A program made the position numbers and the translations under genes. Below the pieces are notes generated by a model. It saw only the letters and a list, made by a program, of their open reading frames with translations. It had not been told where the DNA came from and made no database searches. A stretch of DNA of 35,766 nucleotides from the NCBI GenBank assembly GCA_003225215.1, contig QIBC01000004.1, forward strand, positions 1 through 35,766, written 5' to 3'. Of the stretch, positions 17,401 through 24,891 are shown in pieces. The number at the start of each line of letters is the position of its first letter. Within the stretch, counting starts at the first letter, position 1. This DNA comes from Acidobacteriota bacterium (GTDB lineage: Bacteria > Acidobacteriota > Terriglobia > Terriglobales > Acidobacteriaceae).

Positions 17401-17565
17401 AGAATGGAGGCATTCAACATCATCAATCACACGAATTTCGCGCCGCCATTGGCCGACAGCGTTGTCATCGATCAGAGCGGTGTCCCGGTGCCTGGAGCGG
17501 GACAAATTACCTCGACCCAGACGCCAAGCCGGGAAATTCAGTTTGGCTTGAAACTCATCTTCTAA
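14404..17565 (+). CDS. TonB-dependent receptor with carboxypeptidase-regulatory domain (Oar-like)
   Basis: About 1053 residues from the GTG start. A signal peptide (to STAALAQ) is followed by a carboxypeptidase-regulatory-like domain (about residues 29-115: GGTLQGSVIDSTGAALPAAQ ... NLEPGEYELSVEAKGF). The plug follows (ITELPLNGRDWTQLATLEPG, NNYRLDGISINDYANG, GGIVNAITRSGTNSLHGSAYE) and then a long 22-strand type barrel ending in FGLKLIF with the C-terminal Phe needed for BAM recognition. This Oar-like class is expanded in Acidobacteria and imports large or complex molecules across the outer membrane. It is the first gene of the run reaching to 24403 and is followed by an intergenic gap of only about 21 bp, so it probably defines the substrate of the whole locus. 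No SusD-like partner is present, so a polysaccharide substrate is less likely. Confidence 0.93.
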   Translation: MRPFKTCVSLSAMVIALLIGFHSTAALAQVAGGTLQGSVIDSTGAALPAAQVTATNVATGVVRDVRTNRDGVYTLPNLEPGEYELSVEAKGFAILQQHLKLDVGAVRVINFNMKVGALTEKVEVSTTSSTVELGSSEISGVIGSTRITELPLNGRDWTQLATLEPGVSSIRTENSLGNRVQQGEGQQMSISGGRPWQNNYRLDGISINDYANGAPGSALGVNLGVDAVQEFSVVSNGYPAEYGRSSGGIVNAITRSGTNSLHGSAYEFLRNSALDARNYFDTQKPAFRRNQFGGSVGGPIRRDKTFFFGDFEGIRQTLGTTQISNVPSAAARAGNLSTGKVTVDPNVLKFINAFFPLPNAGLAASGDTGKYRFAGPQITSEDFFTGKVDHHISEKDTIDGTYLFDRGNSSQPDELNNKLFGFSTKRNIVTAEENHTFSSQFLNAARLGFNRVVALEGQTPAALNAAAGDPAFGTSPGLDAAQVSVPGLVAFSGGLGGFSQHNYHYNSFQGNDDAFLTRGIHGFKFGASFERIQDNEFAVASPDGQFKFGSLANFLTNKPKSFQGVIPGALSERGIRESLFGVYFQDDMRLRRNLTFNLGLRYEMSTVPSEVNGKLATLRNLTDTTPHLGSPFFSNPTLKNFEPRVGLSWDPFGTGKTAVRAGFGMFDVLPLPYLFELVTEFSAPFFQQGNITSLPAGTFPTGAFALITANSNTLRSAYVQPNPSRNYVMHWNLNLQQQIAPSVTAMVAYVGSHGVHQVTPQEDMDTVVPTLTSAGLLYPANGTRLNPNFGRIGGVQWIGSSEYNALETKVVKQMSHGLQVQGSYTWSKSLDTASTSVGTDAFGNSLTNPQYLFPRLNRGLSDFDVRHNALIHLTWDVGGAMDPKVRALSTSLLRGWEVGSILQVSSGIPFNAILGGDPTGQLTANAEDLPDRVASPACKNLVNPGNPNNYIKLQCLTFPNPVTRQGNLGRNALIGPGLLSLDSSLFKNTFVSERLNIQFRMEAFNIINHTNFAPPLADSVVIDQSGVPVPGAGQITSTQTPSREIQFGLKLIF

Positions 17566-17586
17566 GTGACTCAAGGGGGCGCACGT

Positions 17587-19134
17587 TTGTCACAATCCAG
17601 GGAGCTTCGGAACGCCGGGGTAAAGCATGAAGCTAATTCGACAAACGTCAGCCGTCGCTCTCTGCTGAAAATCGGTGGATGCCTGCTCGCGACAGCCGCC
17701 AGTCCTTCCGGGCTGGCGGCGGCCGTCGCTCCAGAATCTGCGCTGCCATCGCAATCTTCACCAGGCGCTCCGGCAGGAGAGTCAGTTACTCCGAAATTGG
17801 CCGAGTACATGAGCGAGGCGGCCAACCGTCCCGTTCCGGAAGAAGCCTTGGAAAAGACCAAGCATCATGCGCTGGATACCATCGCAGCGATGGTCTCCGG
17901 TGTCGAATTACCGCCAGCGATGGTGGCATTGAGATTTGCTCGGGCTCATCAGGGGGAAAAGATCGCCACCGTTGTGGGTACTGACATCGTCTGTGGTCCG
18001 CTTGAGGCAGCTATCGCAAACGGAATACTGGCGCATTCGGACGAAACTGACGACTCGCATGCGCCTTCGCATTCGCATCCAGGGTGCTCAACAGTGCCGG
18101 CAGCCCTGGTTGCAGGAGAGCAGTTTGGGATCGATGGAAATCGGTTATTGCGGGCAGTCACTTTGGGATACGACATCGGTACTCGTGTGCTGATGGCGCT
18201 CGGTGGTCTGCCCTTCCAGATGCAAACCCACCGTAGTTCGCACAGCATTTCTGCTACTTTCGGGGCGGCGGCGGCAGCGGCCTGCGCTGCCGGCTTGAAC
18301 AGTCAGCAGATGCGATGGATCCTTAGCTATGCGGCTCAGCAGGCTTCGGGCATGGCGTCCTGGCAGCGCGATACCGAGCATGTAGAAAAATCATTGGTAT
18401 TTGGAGGTTTTCCCGCGCGCAATGCCATTTCTTCCACGCTGCTCATTCAACTTGGCGCTACCGGCGTGGACGATGTCTTTTCCGGTCCCGATAATTTTTT
18501 CGCAGCGCTCGGTCCTGATGCGGATACCTCCCGTCTGATTGAGAAGCTCGGAGAGCGATATGAAGTAACCCGCACCAGCATCAAGAAGTGGACGGTGGGT
18601 TCGCCGATCCAGGCGCCGCTTGATGCGGTACAGGCCCTGATGCAAAGGAACTCGCTTACCGCCGATCAGATCCAGGGCGTCGCTGTGCATGTCGCCACTA
18701 GCGAAGCCAAGACCGTGAACAATCGCGACATGCCCGATATAAGCATCCAGCACATGATCGCCGTAATGATGTTGGACAAGACCGTCACTTTCCAGGCAGC
18801 GCACGATAAAGCACGCATGAAGGATCCTGAAGTTTTGCGGCAAAGGGCGAAGGTGCAGCTGGTTCCCGATCCGGAACTAGAAAAGCTCTACCCGAAGCGG
18901 GTAACCGTTGTGCAAATTACGTTGACCGATGGAAAACAGTTCAGCGAACGGGTGGAAGCCGTCCGCGGTACGCCCGACAACCCGATGACGCGTGAAGAGA
19001 TCATCGCCAAGTCCCGAGACCTGATGCAGCCTTATCTCGGAGCGGACAAGACCAGACGCCTTATCGAAACTATCTTCAACTTGGAAGACGTGAAGGACGT
19101 TAGGACTCTCCGGCCGCTACTCCAGCGCGCGTGA
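17587..19134 (+). CDS. MmgE/PrpD-fold protein with Tat signal
   Basis: About 515 residues. Residues 22-28 read SRRSLLK, followed by a hydrophobic, Ala/Gly-rich stretch ending in LAAAVA: a twin-arginine (Tat) export signal. The mature part is an MmgE/PrpD protein, the family of 2-methylcitrate dehydratase, cis-aconitate decarboxylase and iminodisuccinate epimerase. The active-site loop HSDETDDSHAPSHSHPG aligns with the family's DxDDTxx...HPG motif (Thr replaced by Ser), and GYDIGTRV and THRSSHSISATFGAAAAAA follow as in the family. Family enzymes are normally cytoplasmic, so a Tat-exported version is unusual. I chose TTG 17587, with AGGGGG 7 bp upstream, over the GTG at 17566 that abuts the receptor stop. 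It probably dehydrates, decarboxylates or epimerises a carboxylic acid in the periplasm. Confidence 0.85.
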   Translation: MSQSRELRNAGVKHEANSTNVSRRSLLKIGGCLLATAASPSGLAAAVAPESALPSQSSPGAPAGESVTPKLAEYMSEAANRPVPEEALEKTKHHALDTIAAMVSGVELPPAMVALRFARAHQGEKIATVVGTDIVCGPLEAAIANGILAHSDETDDSHAPSHSHPGCSTVPAALVAGEQFGIDGNRLLRAVTLGYDIGTRVLMALGGLPFQMQTHRSSHSISATFGAAAAAACAAGLNSQQMRWILSYAAQQASGMASWQRDTEHVEKSLVFGGFPARNAISSTLLIQLGATGVDDVFSGPDNFFAALGPDADTSRLIEKLGERYEVTRTSIKKWTVGSPIQAPLDAVQALMQRNSLTADQIQGVAVHVATSEAKTVNNRDMPDISIQHMIAVMMLDKTVTFQAAHDKARMKDPEVLRQRAKVQLVPDPELEKLYPKRVTVVQITLTDGKQFSERVEAVRGTPDNPMTREEIIAKSRDLMQPYLGADKTRRLIETIFNLEDVKDVRTLRPLLQRA

Positions 19135-19150
19135 GCCGCATGCCAGCTAG

Positions 19151-20914
19151 ATGTCGGATCGGAGCCAAGAGATGATTCTCGTCACTCTACTGCTAAGAGT
19201 TTCTGGACTTCAGCAATCGTGCTCGTTGGCTTCGCGATTACTCATTTGGGCTCTGATCTGCAGTCTTTTATTGGGACTATCGGCATGCAACAGTTCCGAT
19301 TCTGAAAAGAGCTCTGTGACGCTTTTCGGGAAAGTGAGTTCACAAGAAGAAGGCACCATGGAAGGCGTGCTCGTGAGCGCTCGGCCGGAACAGGGCAACA
19401 TTGCTGTCACTGTGGTCAGCGATTCCAGGGGCGAATACGCCTTTCCATCGGGGCGGCTCGGGAAGGGTCGCTACAAACTTAGCATCCGAGCATTTGGCTA
19501 CGAGCTGCCCCAGATGTCAGAAGTGGAGATCGTTGATGGAAGGTCTCTCCATAATGATCTCCGGCTTCGACGCACGCCGGACGTCTCCTCGCAAATGAGC
19601 AGTGCGGAGTGGCTGATTAGTGCCCCGGGCACGGAGCAACAAAAGAATCAACTCTATCGCTGTGAATCATGCCACTCCCTCGGTACCGTATTGGGCGCAC
19701 ATCACACCGTCCAGGAGTGGCAAGTGGTCCTGAACCGGATGCAGAGATGGTTGCCTCCCAGCACTGAATGGTCGCCGCTTGCAACCCACGCCCTTCCACC
19801 ACGAAAAAAAACAACGGAGACCATCGAGTTCGCGAAATATCTCGCGTCGATTAACGCGATCGAACCCAACAAGTGGCCTTTTGAGTTGCACGGCTTTGCC
19901 CGGCCGAAGGGCAAGGAGACGAGAGTCATTGTGACCGAGTTCGAACTCTCGCGGCCGGAAAGCTATCCCCACGACGCTATTGTGGGCCCCGATGGTCGCA
20001 TCTGGTTCAACGATTTTCAACAGCCCTACATTGGAGTCCTTGATCCTGGATCGGGGAAGATCCGGGAGTGGAAGCTCCCGGTGCTTAGACCAAAAGATCC
20101 AGCCGGCTTTCTGACTATTAAGTTTGATAAGGATGGCAAAGCCTGGATCCCGCGCTTCATGCAAGGCTGCACGGTGACGAGATTCGATCCCGTCACGGAG
20201 AAGTTCACGAGTTGGACCGTCGATCCGAAGTACAACAACGCAACGAGTCGCTGTGCGCACGTAGCTCTCGGAGCTCCCAGCGGGAAAATCTGGTTTTCTG
20301 ATAGTGAAAACCGTCGTATGTTTCGGCTCAATCCTACGGATGGTCACATTGAGGCCTTCAATTCATTTCCCCAGTACCACGGCAGAACCGGCGTGGTGAC
20401 GGACTTCCATAACAGCAACCAGCACCGCACTTATGGGATTGCCGTCGATTCCACAGGGAACGGGTACTTCGCTGACATTGCGGGCGGCAATATTGGCCGG
20501 ATCGATGCCAACACTGGAGCAGTCACGTTGTATCCGACTCCTACACCCAATTCTGGCCCGCGCCGCATGTTCATGGATTCGCAGGACCAGCTTTGGTTTG
20601 GGGAAAACTACGCCAGCAAGTTGGGGATGTTCGATACGCACACTCGCCGCATTCAGGAGTGGACGCCCTCTGTGCCCTGGGCCGGCTGCTATCCCGCGGT
20701 GCGCGACAAACAGGGAGACGTTTGGACGGCAGGCATGTCCACTGATCTCGTTTATCGGTTGAACCCTTCTACGGGTGAATTCATGCAATATCTGCTGCCC
20801 ACGCTCGGAGCAAACATCCGAAAGGTCGATGCCGACAGCTCAGCGAGTGTGCCCGCGATTTGGGTGGCCGAAGTGCATCGCGGCAAGATCGCGAAGGTTG
20901 AACCGCAAGAGTAG
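19151..20914 (+). CDS. Lipoprotein: carboxypeptidase-regulatory domain, cytochrome-like CxxCH, Vgb-type propeller
   Basis: 587 residues in three parts. A signal ends in LLGLSAC (Cys46), indicating a lipoprotein. Residues about 55-140 form a carboxypeptidase-regulatory-like beta-sandwich (GKVSSQEEGTMEGVLVSARP ... GEYAFPS). A single haem-c site, CESCHSLG (residues 171-178), lies in a helical segment to about 255. The remainder is a propeller of the virginiamycin B lyase/streptogramin lyase type, with repeats such as PHDAIVGPDGRIWFNDFQQP, GIAVDSTGNGYFADIAGGNI and MDSQDQLWFGENYASKLG. Vgb cleaves cyclic depsipeptides by elimination; most relatives are of unknown function. It starts 16 bp after the PrpD-like gene and abuts the MFS gene. 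The combination suggests a periplasmic, perhaps redox-linked, lyase or binding protein acting on the imported compound. Confidence 0.85.
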   Translation: MSDRSQEMILVTLLLRVSGLQQSCSLASRLLIWALICSLLLGLSACNSSDSEKSSVTLFGKVSSQEEGTMEGVLVSARPEQGNIAVTVVSDSRGEYAFPSGRLGKGRYKLSIRAFGYELPQMSEVEIVDGRSLHNDLRLRRTPDVSSQMSSAEWLISAPGTEQQKNQLYRCESCHSLGTVLGAHHTVQEWQVVLNRMQRWLPPSTEWSPLATHALPPRKKTTETIEFAKYLASINAIEPNKWPFELHGFARPKGKETRVIVTEFELSRPESYPHDAIVGPDGRIWFNDFQQPYIGVLDPGSGKIREWKLPVLRPKDPAGFLTIKFDKDGKAWIPRFMQGCTVTRFDPVTEKFTSWTVDPKYNNATSRCAHVALGAPSGKIWFSDSENRRMFRLNPTDGHIEAFNSFPQYHGRTGVVTDFHNSNQHRTYGIAVDSTGNGYFADIAGGNIGRIDANTGAVTLYPTPTPNSGPRRMFMDSQDQLWFGENYASKLGMFDTHTRRIQEWTPSVPWAGCYPAVRDKQGDVWTAGMSTDLVYRLNPSTGEFMQYLLPTLGANIRKVDADSSASVPAIWVAEVHRGKIAKVEPQE

Positions 20915-22183
20915 ATGGACTCCATGGTAATTGAAGATCTCAATCAACACGAAGCAAGCACCCACTCACGCCGTGATCGCTGGCACGCCGCCACTGCAGG
21001 GTATCTGGGATGGACCCTCGATGCTTTTGATTTTTTCATTGTCGTTTTCATGGTGGACACGCTCGCCCACCAGTTCCAGGTTTCGAAGAGCGCTATTATC
21101 TGGACCCTTACGGCTACCTTGGCAATGCGCCCGGTTGGGGCCATCGCTTTTGGAATGCTCGCCGATCGATTCGGACGGCGCAAGCCTCTTATAGCGAACG
21201 TACTCTTTTTCTCCACGATCGAACTGCTCTGCGGCTTTGCGCCGAACTATCAAGTGTTCCTGTTGCTGCGCATTCTGTTCGGCATCGGTATGGGAGGCGA
21301 GTGGGGCGTAGGGGCCTCTCTGGCTATGGAGAGCGCGCCTACCAAGTGGCGTGGCATCCTTTCCGGCGTCCTGCAGAGCGGCTATTCCATGGGTTATCTT
21401 CTTGCCGCTCTCATGAGCAGACTCGTTCTGCCCCATTACGGTTGGCGTGCCATGTTCTGGATGGGAGGTGTGCCGGCCCTCCTCGCACTCTACATCAGCT
21501 CGCGGGTGCGCGAGTCGGAAGCCTGGGAGCAACGCGAGAACCATGACTTGTCCACGATCCTGAGGCGCACACTCGCCAGTTGGAAGAGTCTTATCTATTT
21601 GGGAGTGTTGATGATGCTGATGCATGCGCTTTCGCATGGCACCCAAGATTTGTATCCCGACTTCCTGAAGTCGGTGCATCGCTTTGCTCCTTCGACCATT
21701 TCCTATCTGGCCATCTTCTACAACATCGGCGCAATCGCCGGAGGAATCACCTTTGGATACCACTCCGAACGCTTCGGTCGGCGTCGTACGATGATTGCCG
21801 CGCTTGTTCTCTCGCTGCTGGTAATCCCATTATGGGCGTTTGGCAGTTCCTTCTTCATGTTAGCTCTAGGAGCCATAGTCATGCAGATAGGCGTGCAGGG
21901 GGCTTGGGGGATTATTCCTGCTCACTTGAACGAGCTCGCGCCCGACGAAGCTCGCGGACTGGTTCCCGGCTTTGCTTACCAGATCGGCATTCTGCTTGCC
22001 GCTCCCACAAATACGATCGAGTTCGCATTGAGGGACCGGATCGGGTACTCGTGGGCGCTTGCTGCATTTGAACTCACGACCATTTTGTTACTGGTAGTTA
22101 TCATTGCGTCAGGTTCGGAGCGTCGCGGGAGGAGTTTCCTCGCTCACGTACAGCCTAATCTCATGCGTGCAGGAGCAGATTGA
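20915..22183 (+). CDS. MFS transporter, carboxylate:H+ symporter type (SHS-like)
   Basis: 422 residues, 12 predicted transmembrane helices. The first helix GYLGWTLDAFDFFIVVFMVD is characteristic of the sialate/lactate (SHS, JEN/NanT) and related aromatic-acid symporters. The MFS signature between helices 2 and 3 is GMLADRFGRRKP, repeated in the second half as GYHSERFGRRRT. The fourth and fifth helices contain GIGMGGEWGVGASLAMES, also typical of this group. It would import a monocarboxylate or sugar acid with protons. The ATG directly follows the previous stop codon (no gap), and the response-regulator start lies 4 bp beyond its own stop, so translation coupling is likely. It is the inner-membrane step of the proposed uptake route that starts with the TonB receptor. 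Confidence 0.9.
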   Translation: MDSMVIEDLNQHEASTHSRRDRWHAATAGYLGWTLDAFDFFIVVFMVDTLAHQFQVSKSAIIWTLTATLAMRPVGAIAFGMLADRFGRRKPLIANVLFFSTIELLCGFAPNYQVFLLLRILFGIGMGGEWGVGASLAMESAPTKWRGILSGVLQSGYSMGYLLAALMSRLVLPHYGWRAMFWMGGVPALLALYISSRVRESEAWEQRENHDLSTILRRTLASWKSLIYLGVLMMLMHALSHGTQDLYPDFLKSVHRFAPSTISYLAIFYNIGAIAGGITFGYHSERFGRRRTMIAALVLSLLVIPLWAFGSSFFMLALGAIVMQIGVQGAWGIIPAHLNELAPDEARGLVPGFAYQIGILLAAPTNTIEFALRDRIGYSWALAAFELTTILLLVVIIASGSERRGRSFLAHVQPNLMRAGAD

Positions 22184-22187
22184 CGAT

Positions 22188-22895
22188 ATGCGTGTTCTGG
22201 TAGTGGAAGACGAAGAGCGGCTGGCACAGAACGTCGCGCGTATTCTTAGAGAGAATGCCTCCTGCGCCGTGGATCTCGCTTTCGATGGAGAAGAGGGACT
22301 GTTTCTGGCTAAGACCAATCCGTATGATCTGGTCGTCCTGGACCTGATGTTGCCAAAACTTAGCGGCTTGGACCTTTTGCGGCGGTATCGCAAGAACAGG
22401 CACAAGACGCCGGTGTTAGTCGTTACCGCACGCGATGAGAAGGAGTCCGTTGTCGAGCTTTTGAATGCGGGAGCCGACGACTACATAACCAAGCCGTTTG
22501 ACCTCGGTGAATTCGTTGCTCGCGCAAAGGCACTCATCCGCCGGGGAATGGGGGATCACTCTTCCGTCATCGAAGTGGGTAACTTAGAGTTGGACACCTC
22601 GACTCGCCGGGTATTTAAGGACGGAGAGAAGGTTGTGCTCACGGCAATGGAGTATCGTGTGCTCGAACACCTTGCGCATAAGCGCGGCGGTGTGGTTACA
22701 AAAACGGAATTGTTGGAGCACCTCTACGATTACAACTGGGAAAAATTCAGCAATGTGATTGAGGTCTATGTTTCGGGACTACGGCGAAAGCTCGATGGCG
22801 CAAGTGGGAGCAAGCTCATCCACACGGTCCGTGGACTCGGATATATGCTGCAGGCCGAAGATGTCGCGACCCCTGGCAAGACACGCAGAGAATAA
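22188..22895 (+). CDS. OmpR-family response regulator
   Basis: 235 residues. The receiver domain has the acidic pair in VVEDEE, the phospho-acceptor Asp52 (VVLDLMLP), the switch Thr80 (VVTARD) and Lys102 (ADDYITKPF). The winged-helix DNA-binding domain ends with VIEVYVSGLRRKLD and IHTVRGLGYML, as in OmpR/PhoB and closest in style to the CopR/QseB branch. I place the start at ATG 22188 rather than the longer in-frame extension to 22104, because the receiver domain begins exactly there and AGGAG lies upstream within the end of the MFS gene. It is the likely regulator binding the TTTAAG-N5-CTTAAT boxes found in front of the phosphodiesterase, propeller and TonB genes. Confidence 0.95.
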   Translation: MRVLVVEDEERLAQNVARILRENASCAVDLAFDGEEGLFLAKTNPYDLVVLDLMLPKLSGLDLLRRYRKNRHKTPVLVVTARDEKESVVELLNAGADDYITKPFDLGEFVARAKALIRRGMGDHSSVIEVGNLELDTSTRRVFKDGEKVVLTAMEYRVLEHLAHKRGGVVTKTELLEHLYDYNWEKFSNVIEVYVSGLRRKLDGASGSKLIHTVRGLGYMLQAEDVATPGKTRRE

Positions 22896-22906
22896 AAGAC
22901 GGCGTT

Positions 22907-24403
22907 ATGAAGAAGTTTTCTCTCAAGAGGCGGCTAGTATTCGCGGTGATCCTCTCGCAATTGCTGCTGGCGCTGGGACTCGTTCTAGTTGCGAGTCGGC
23001 TTGCTCACTACTATCTGCAATCGGCTTTCGATGTTTACCTTGAGGGTCGAGCGTTAACTGTGGGTGCGCTGGTGTATTACCCGGATGACGGCCGTCCGGG
23101 GCTCCTGTTCGACGATTCCAAGATCCCTCGCTCTCCGCATGAGATTCACAAAGACTTGTATCAGGTCCGCAGCGATCGTGGCGACTTCGAGCGTCATGCG
23201 AATCTGTATAAACCGGGGCTATTTGACGGACTTCCCTCAGCAGCTCATTTCTGGGACTTTGAATTCGACGGCGAACCCTACCGCGCCATTGTCTTGCGTG
23301 ACTTCGCGATACTCGATACGGAAGCTAGTGTTCCTAAACCTCTTCCGAAGCTGACGGTGATCTACGCGGCCCCTACCATGGATATCGGACAGCGGATCAC
23401 AACCTTGGCGAGTGCAATCGGCCTCACCGGAGCCGTAATCGTACTTCCAACCATTCTCCTGGCCGTGTGGAACATCCGACGGGCGTTAACTCCGCTGCAT
23501 GACTTGGCGGATCAAGCGAAGTCGATCTCTGTACACAATTGGGAATTTCAGCCCAGTGAGGAAGCCAAATCTGCCGTCGAATTGCAGCCGTTGATTGGCG
23601 CGATTGAGACTGTGCTTTCTGGATTACAGCGTGCCTTTACGCGCCAACGCGAGTTCCTGGGTGATGCCGCGCACGAATTGAAGACGTCGCTGGCGATCGT
23701 GAAGTCGACGCTGCAATCGCTGCTCAATCGCCCCCGCGGGGCGGGGGAGTATCGCGATGGTCTTGAGCACGTGAGCGAAGACAGCGATCGTCTGGAGGAG
23801 TTGCTCAGCCGCATGCTGCGCCTGGCGCGAGTCGAGCAATGGGCTGCGGACGGAATCCATCGCGATTTGGATCTCGTCGATGTTGCTTCCACGTGCGAAA
23901 TGGCAATCGCGCGAATTTCTGAGCTGGCCGGCGCCCGCGACATTCACATCGACTTCAGCACTTCGCAAATGGTTCTGATGCGCGCCGACCCGGCCGACCT
24001 GGAGCTCGTCTGGCTGAATCTTCTCGAGAATGCGGTGAAATATAGCGCACCCGGGTCGCAAGTGAACGTTTCGATCGCTGCTGCGAGCCACTCTGCCGAG
24101 ATATCGGTTTCCGATAGTGGAATCGGAATCCCTGAATCGGAACTCGGAAGAATATTCGAGCGCTTTCGCCGTGGCGATCCCTCGCGTTCGCGTGCCACAG
24201 GAGGTTTCGGCCTTGGCCTCGCGATCGCAAAATCGGTGGTCGAAGCCTACAAAGGTTCCATCCATGCAGAAAGCAAGTTGGGAGAAGGAACTCGCATTTC
24301 GGTAATCCTGCCTACGTGGTCCCCTCCCAGCGCGAAGCGACATGAACCCGGTCACTCGACATCAGATGTTCCGCTCACGAGACAGGTTAGGTCTTCGCAA
24401 TGA
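22907..24403 (+). CDS. Sensor histidine kinase
   Basis: 498 residues. Two transmembrane helices (about 10-33 and 165-189) enclose a periplasmic sensor segment of about 130 residues with no recognised domain. A HAMP linker follows (RRALTPLHDLADQAKSI). The dimerisation box is FLGDAAHELKTSLAIVKS with the phospho-acceptor His256; the usual Pro four residues on is Ser, a substitution that occurs in functional kinases. The ATPase domain shows the N box (WLNLLENAVKYS), the G1 box (VSDSGIGIPES), the F box (FERFRRGD) and the G2 box (GGFGLGLAIAKS). It follows the response regulator by 11 bp and is the last gene of the operon. The unusual sensor region presumably detects the compound handled by the locus or a periplasmic product of it. 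Confidence 0.95.
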   Translation: MKKFSLKRRLVFAVILSQLLLALGLVLVASRLAHYYLQSAFDVYLEGRALTVGALVYYPDDGRPGLLFDDSKIPRSPHEIHKDLYQVRSDRGDFERHANLYKPGLFDGLPSAAHFWDFEFDGEPYRAIVLRDFAILDTEASVPKPLPKLTVIYAAPTMDIGQRITTLASAIGLTGAVIVLPTILLAVWNIRRALTPLHDLADQAKSISVHNWEFQPSEEAKSAVELQPLIGAIETVLSGLQRAFTRQREFLGDAAHELKTSLAIVKSTLQSLLNRPRGAGEYRDGLEHVSEDSDRLEELLSRMLRLARVEQWAADGIHRDLDLVDVASTCEMAIARISELAGARDIHIDFSTSQMVLMRADPADLELVWLNLLENAVKYSAPGSQVNVSIAAASHSAEISVSDSGIGIPESELGRIFERFRRGDPSRSRATGGFGLGLAIAKSVVEAYKGSIHAESKLGEGTRISVILPTWSPPSAKRHEPGHSTSDVPLTRQVRSSQ

Positions 24404-24891
24404 TCGAGTCCTAATTCAACAATACCAAAAGGGGACAGCGCCTGAACCGCGCAATTACTGCTTCTACTGACACAGGCTCTCAAGGTGTCCACTGTACATT
24501 TCCAGCAGGCTGTCCCGGTTTCGGTGCTCTGGTCGACAAGGGCTTCGAGGCCACAGCACGGAAGTGGGTTCCTGCTGAACGACCTGAACAGCCGGCGGGA
24601 TTAACCCTAGTACCTCAAGATCGTGTGTGGCGCTAGCGCAAAACGGTAAATTGAAGCGACTTGTTTGTGGCAGTTTGGTCCAAGGGCACAACAAAAAGGC
24701 TCCGGTTACTCGGAGATATCCACCGTCGCGACTGTGCTGGGTGATAAGGACGAGCCGACCGCGTGTGTGCGCCACACTGAGTACCTTGTGGGATACTCTT
24801 GAACGAGGGCTGCCAATGCGACGCGTGATTCTTGCAGTTCCTAATTTTGACAATTCTTCTGCAACTACGTTGAAGCAAATTCGTGGAAATG
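24404..24891. other. 488-bp gap with no recognisable gene
   Basis: Both strands carry open frames of 90-130 codons (for example 24464-24853 minus and 24627-24902 plus), but they overlap each other, have no recognisable composition and end arbitrarily. At 24425-24437 is CCAAAAGGGGACA, sharing CAAAAGGGGACA with 337-348, a word of the kind that flanks dispersed elements. I see no terminator-like hairpin directly after the kinase stop. Probably decayed DNA. Confidence 0.4.

Noticed and set aside
22104-22187. Longer N-terminus of the response regulator
   Set aside because: The extension overlaps the transporter gene and precedes the conserved start of the receiver domain.
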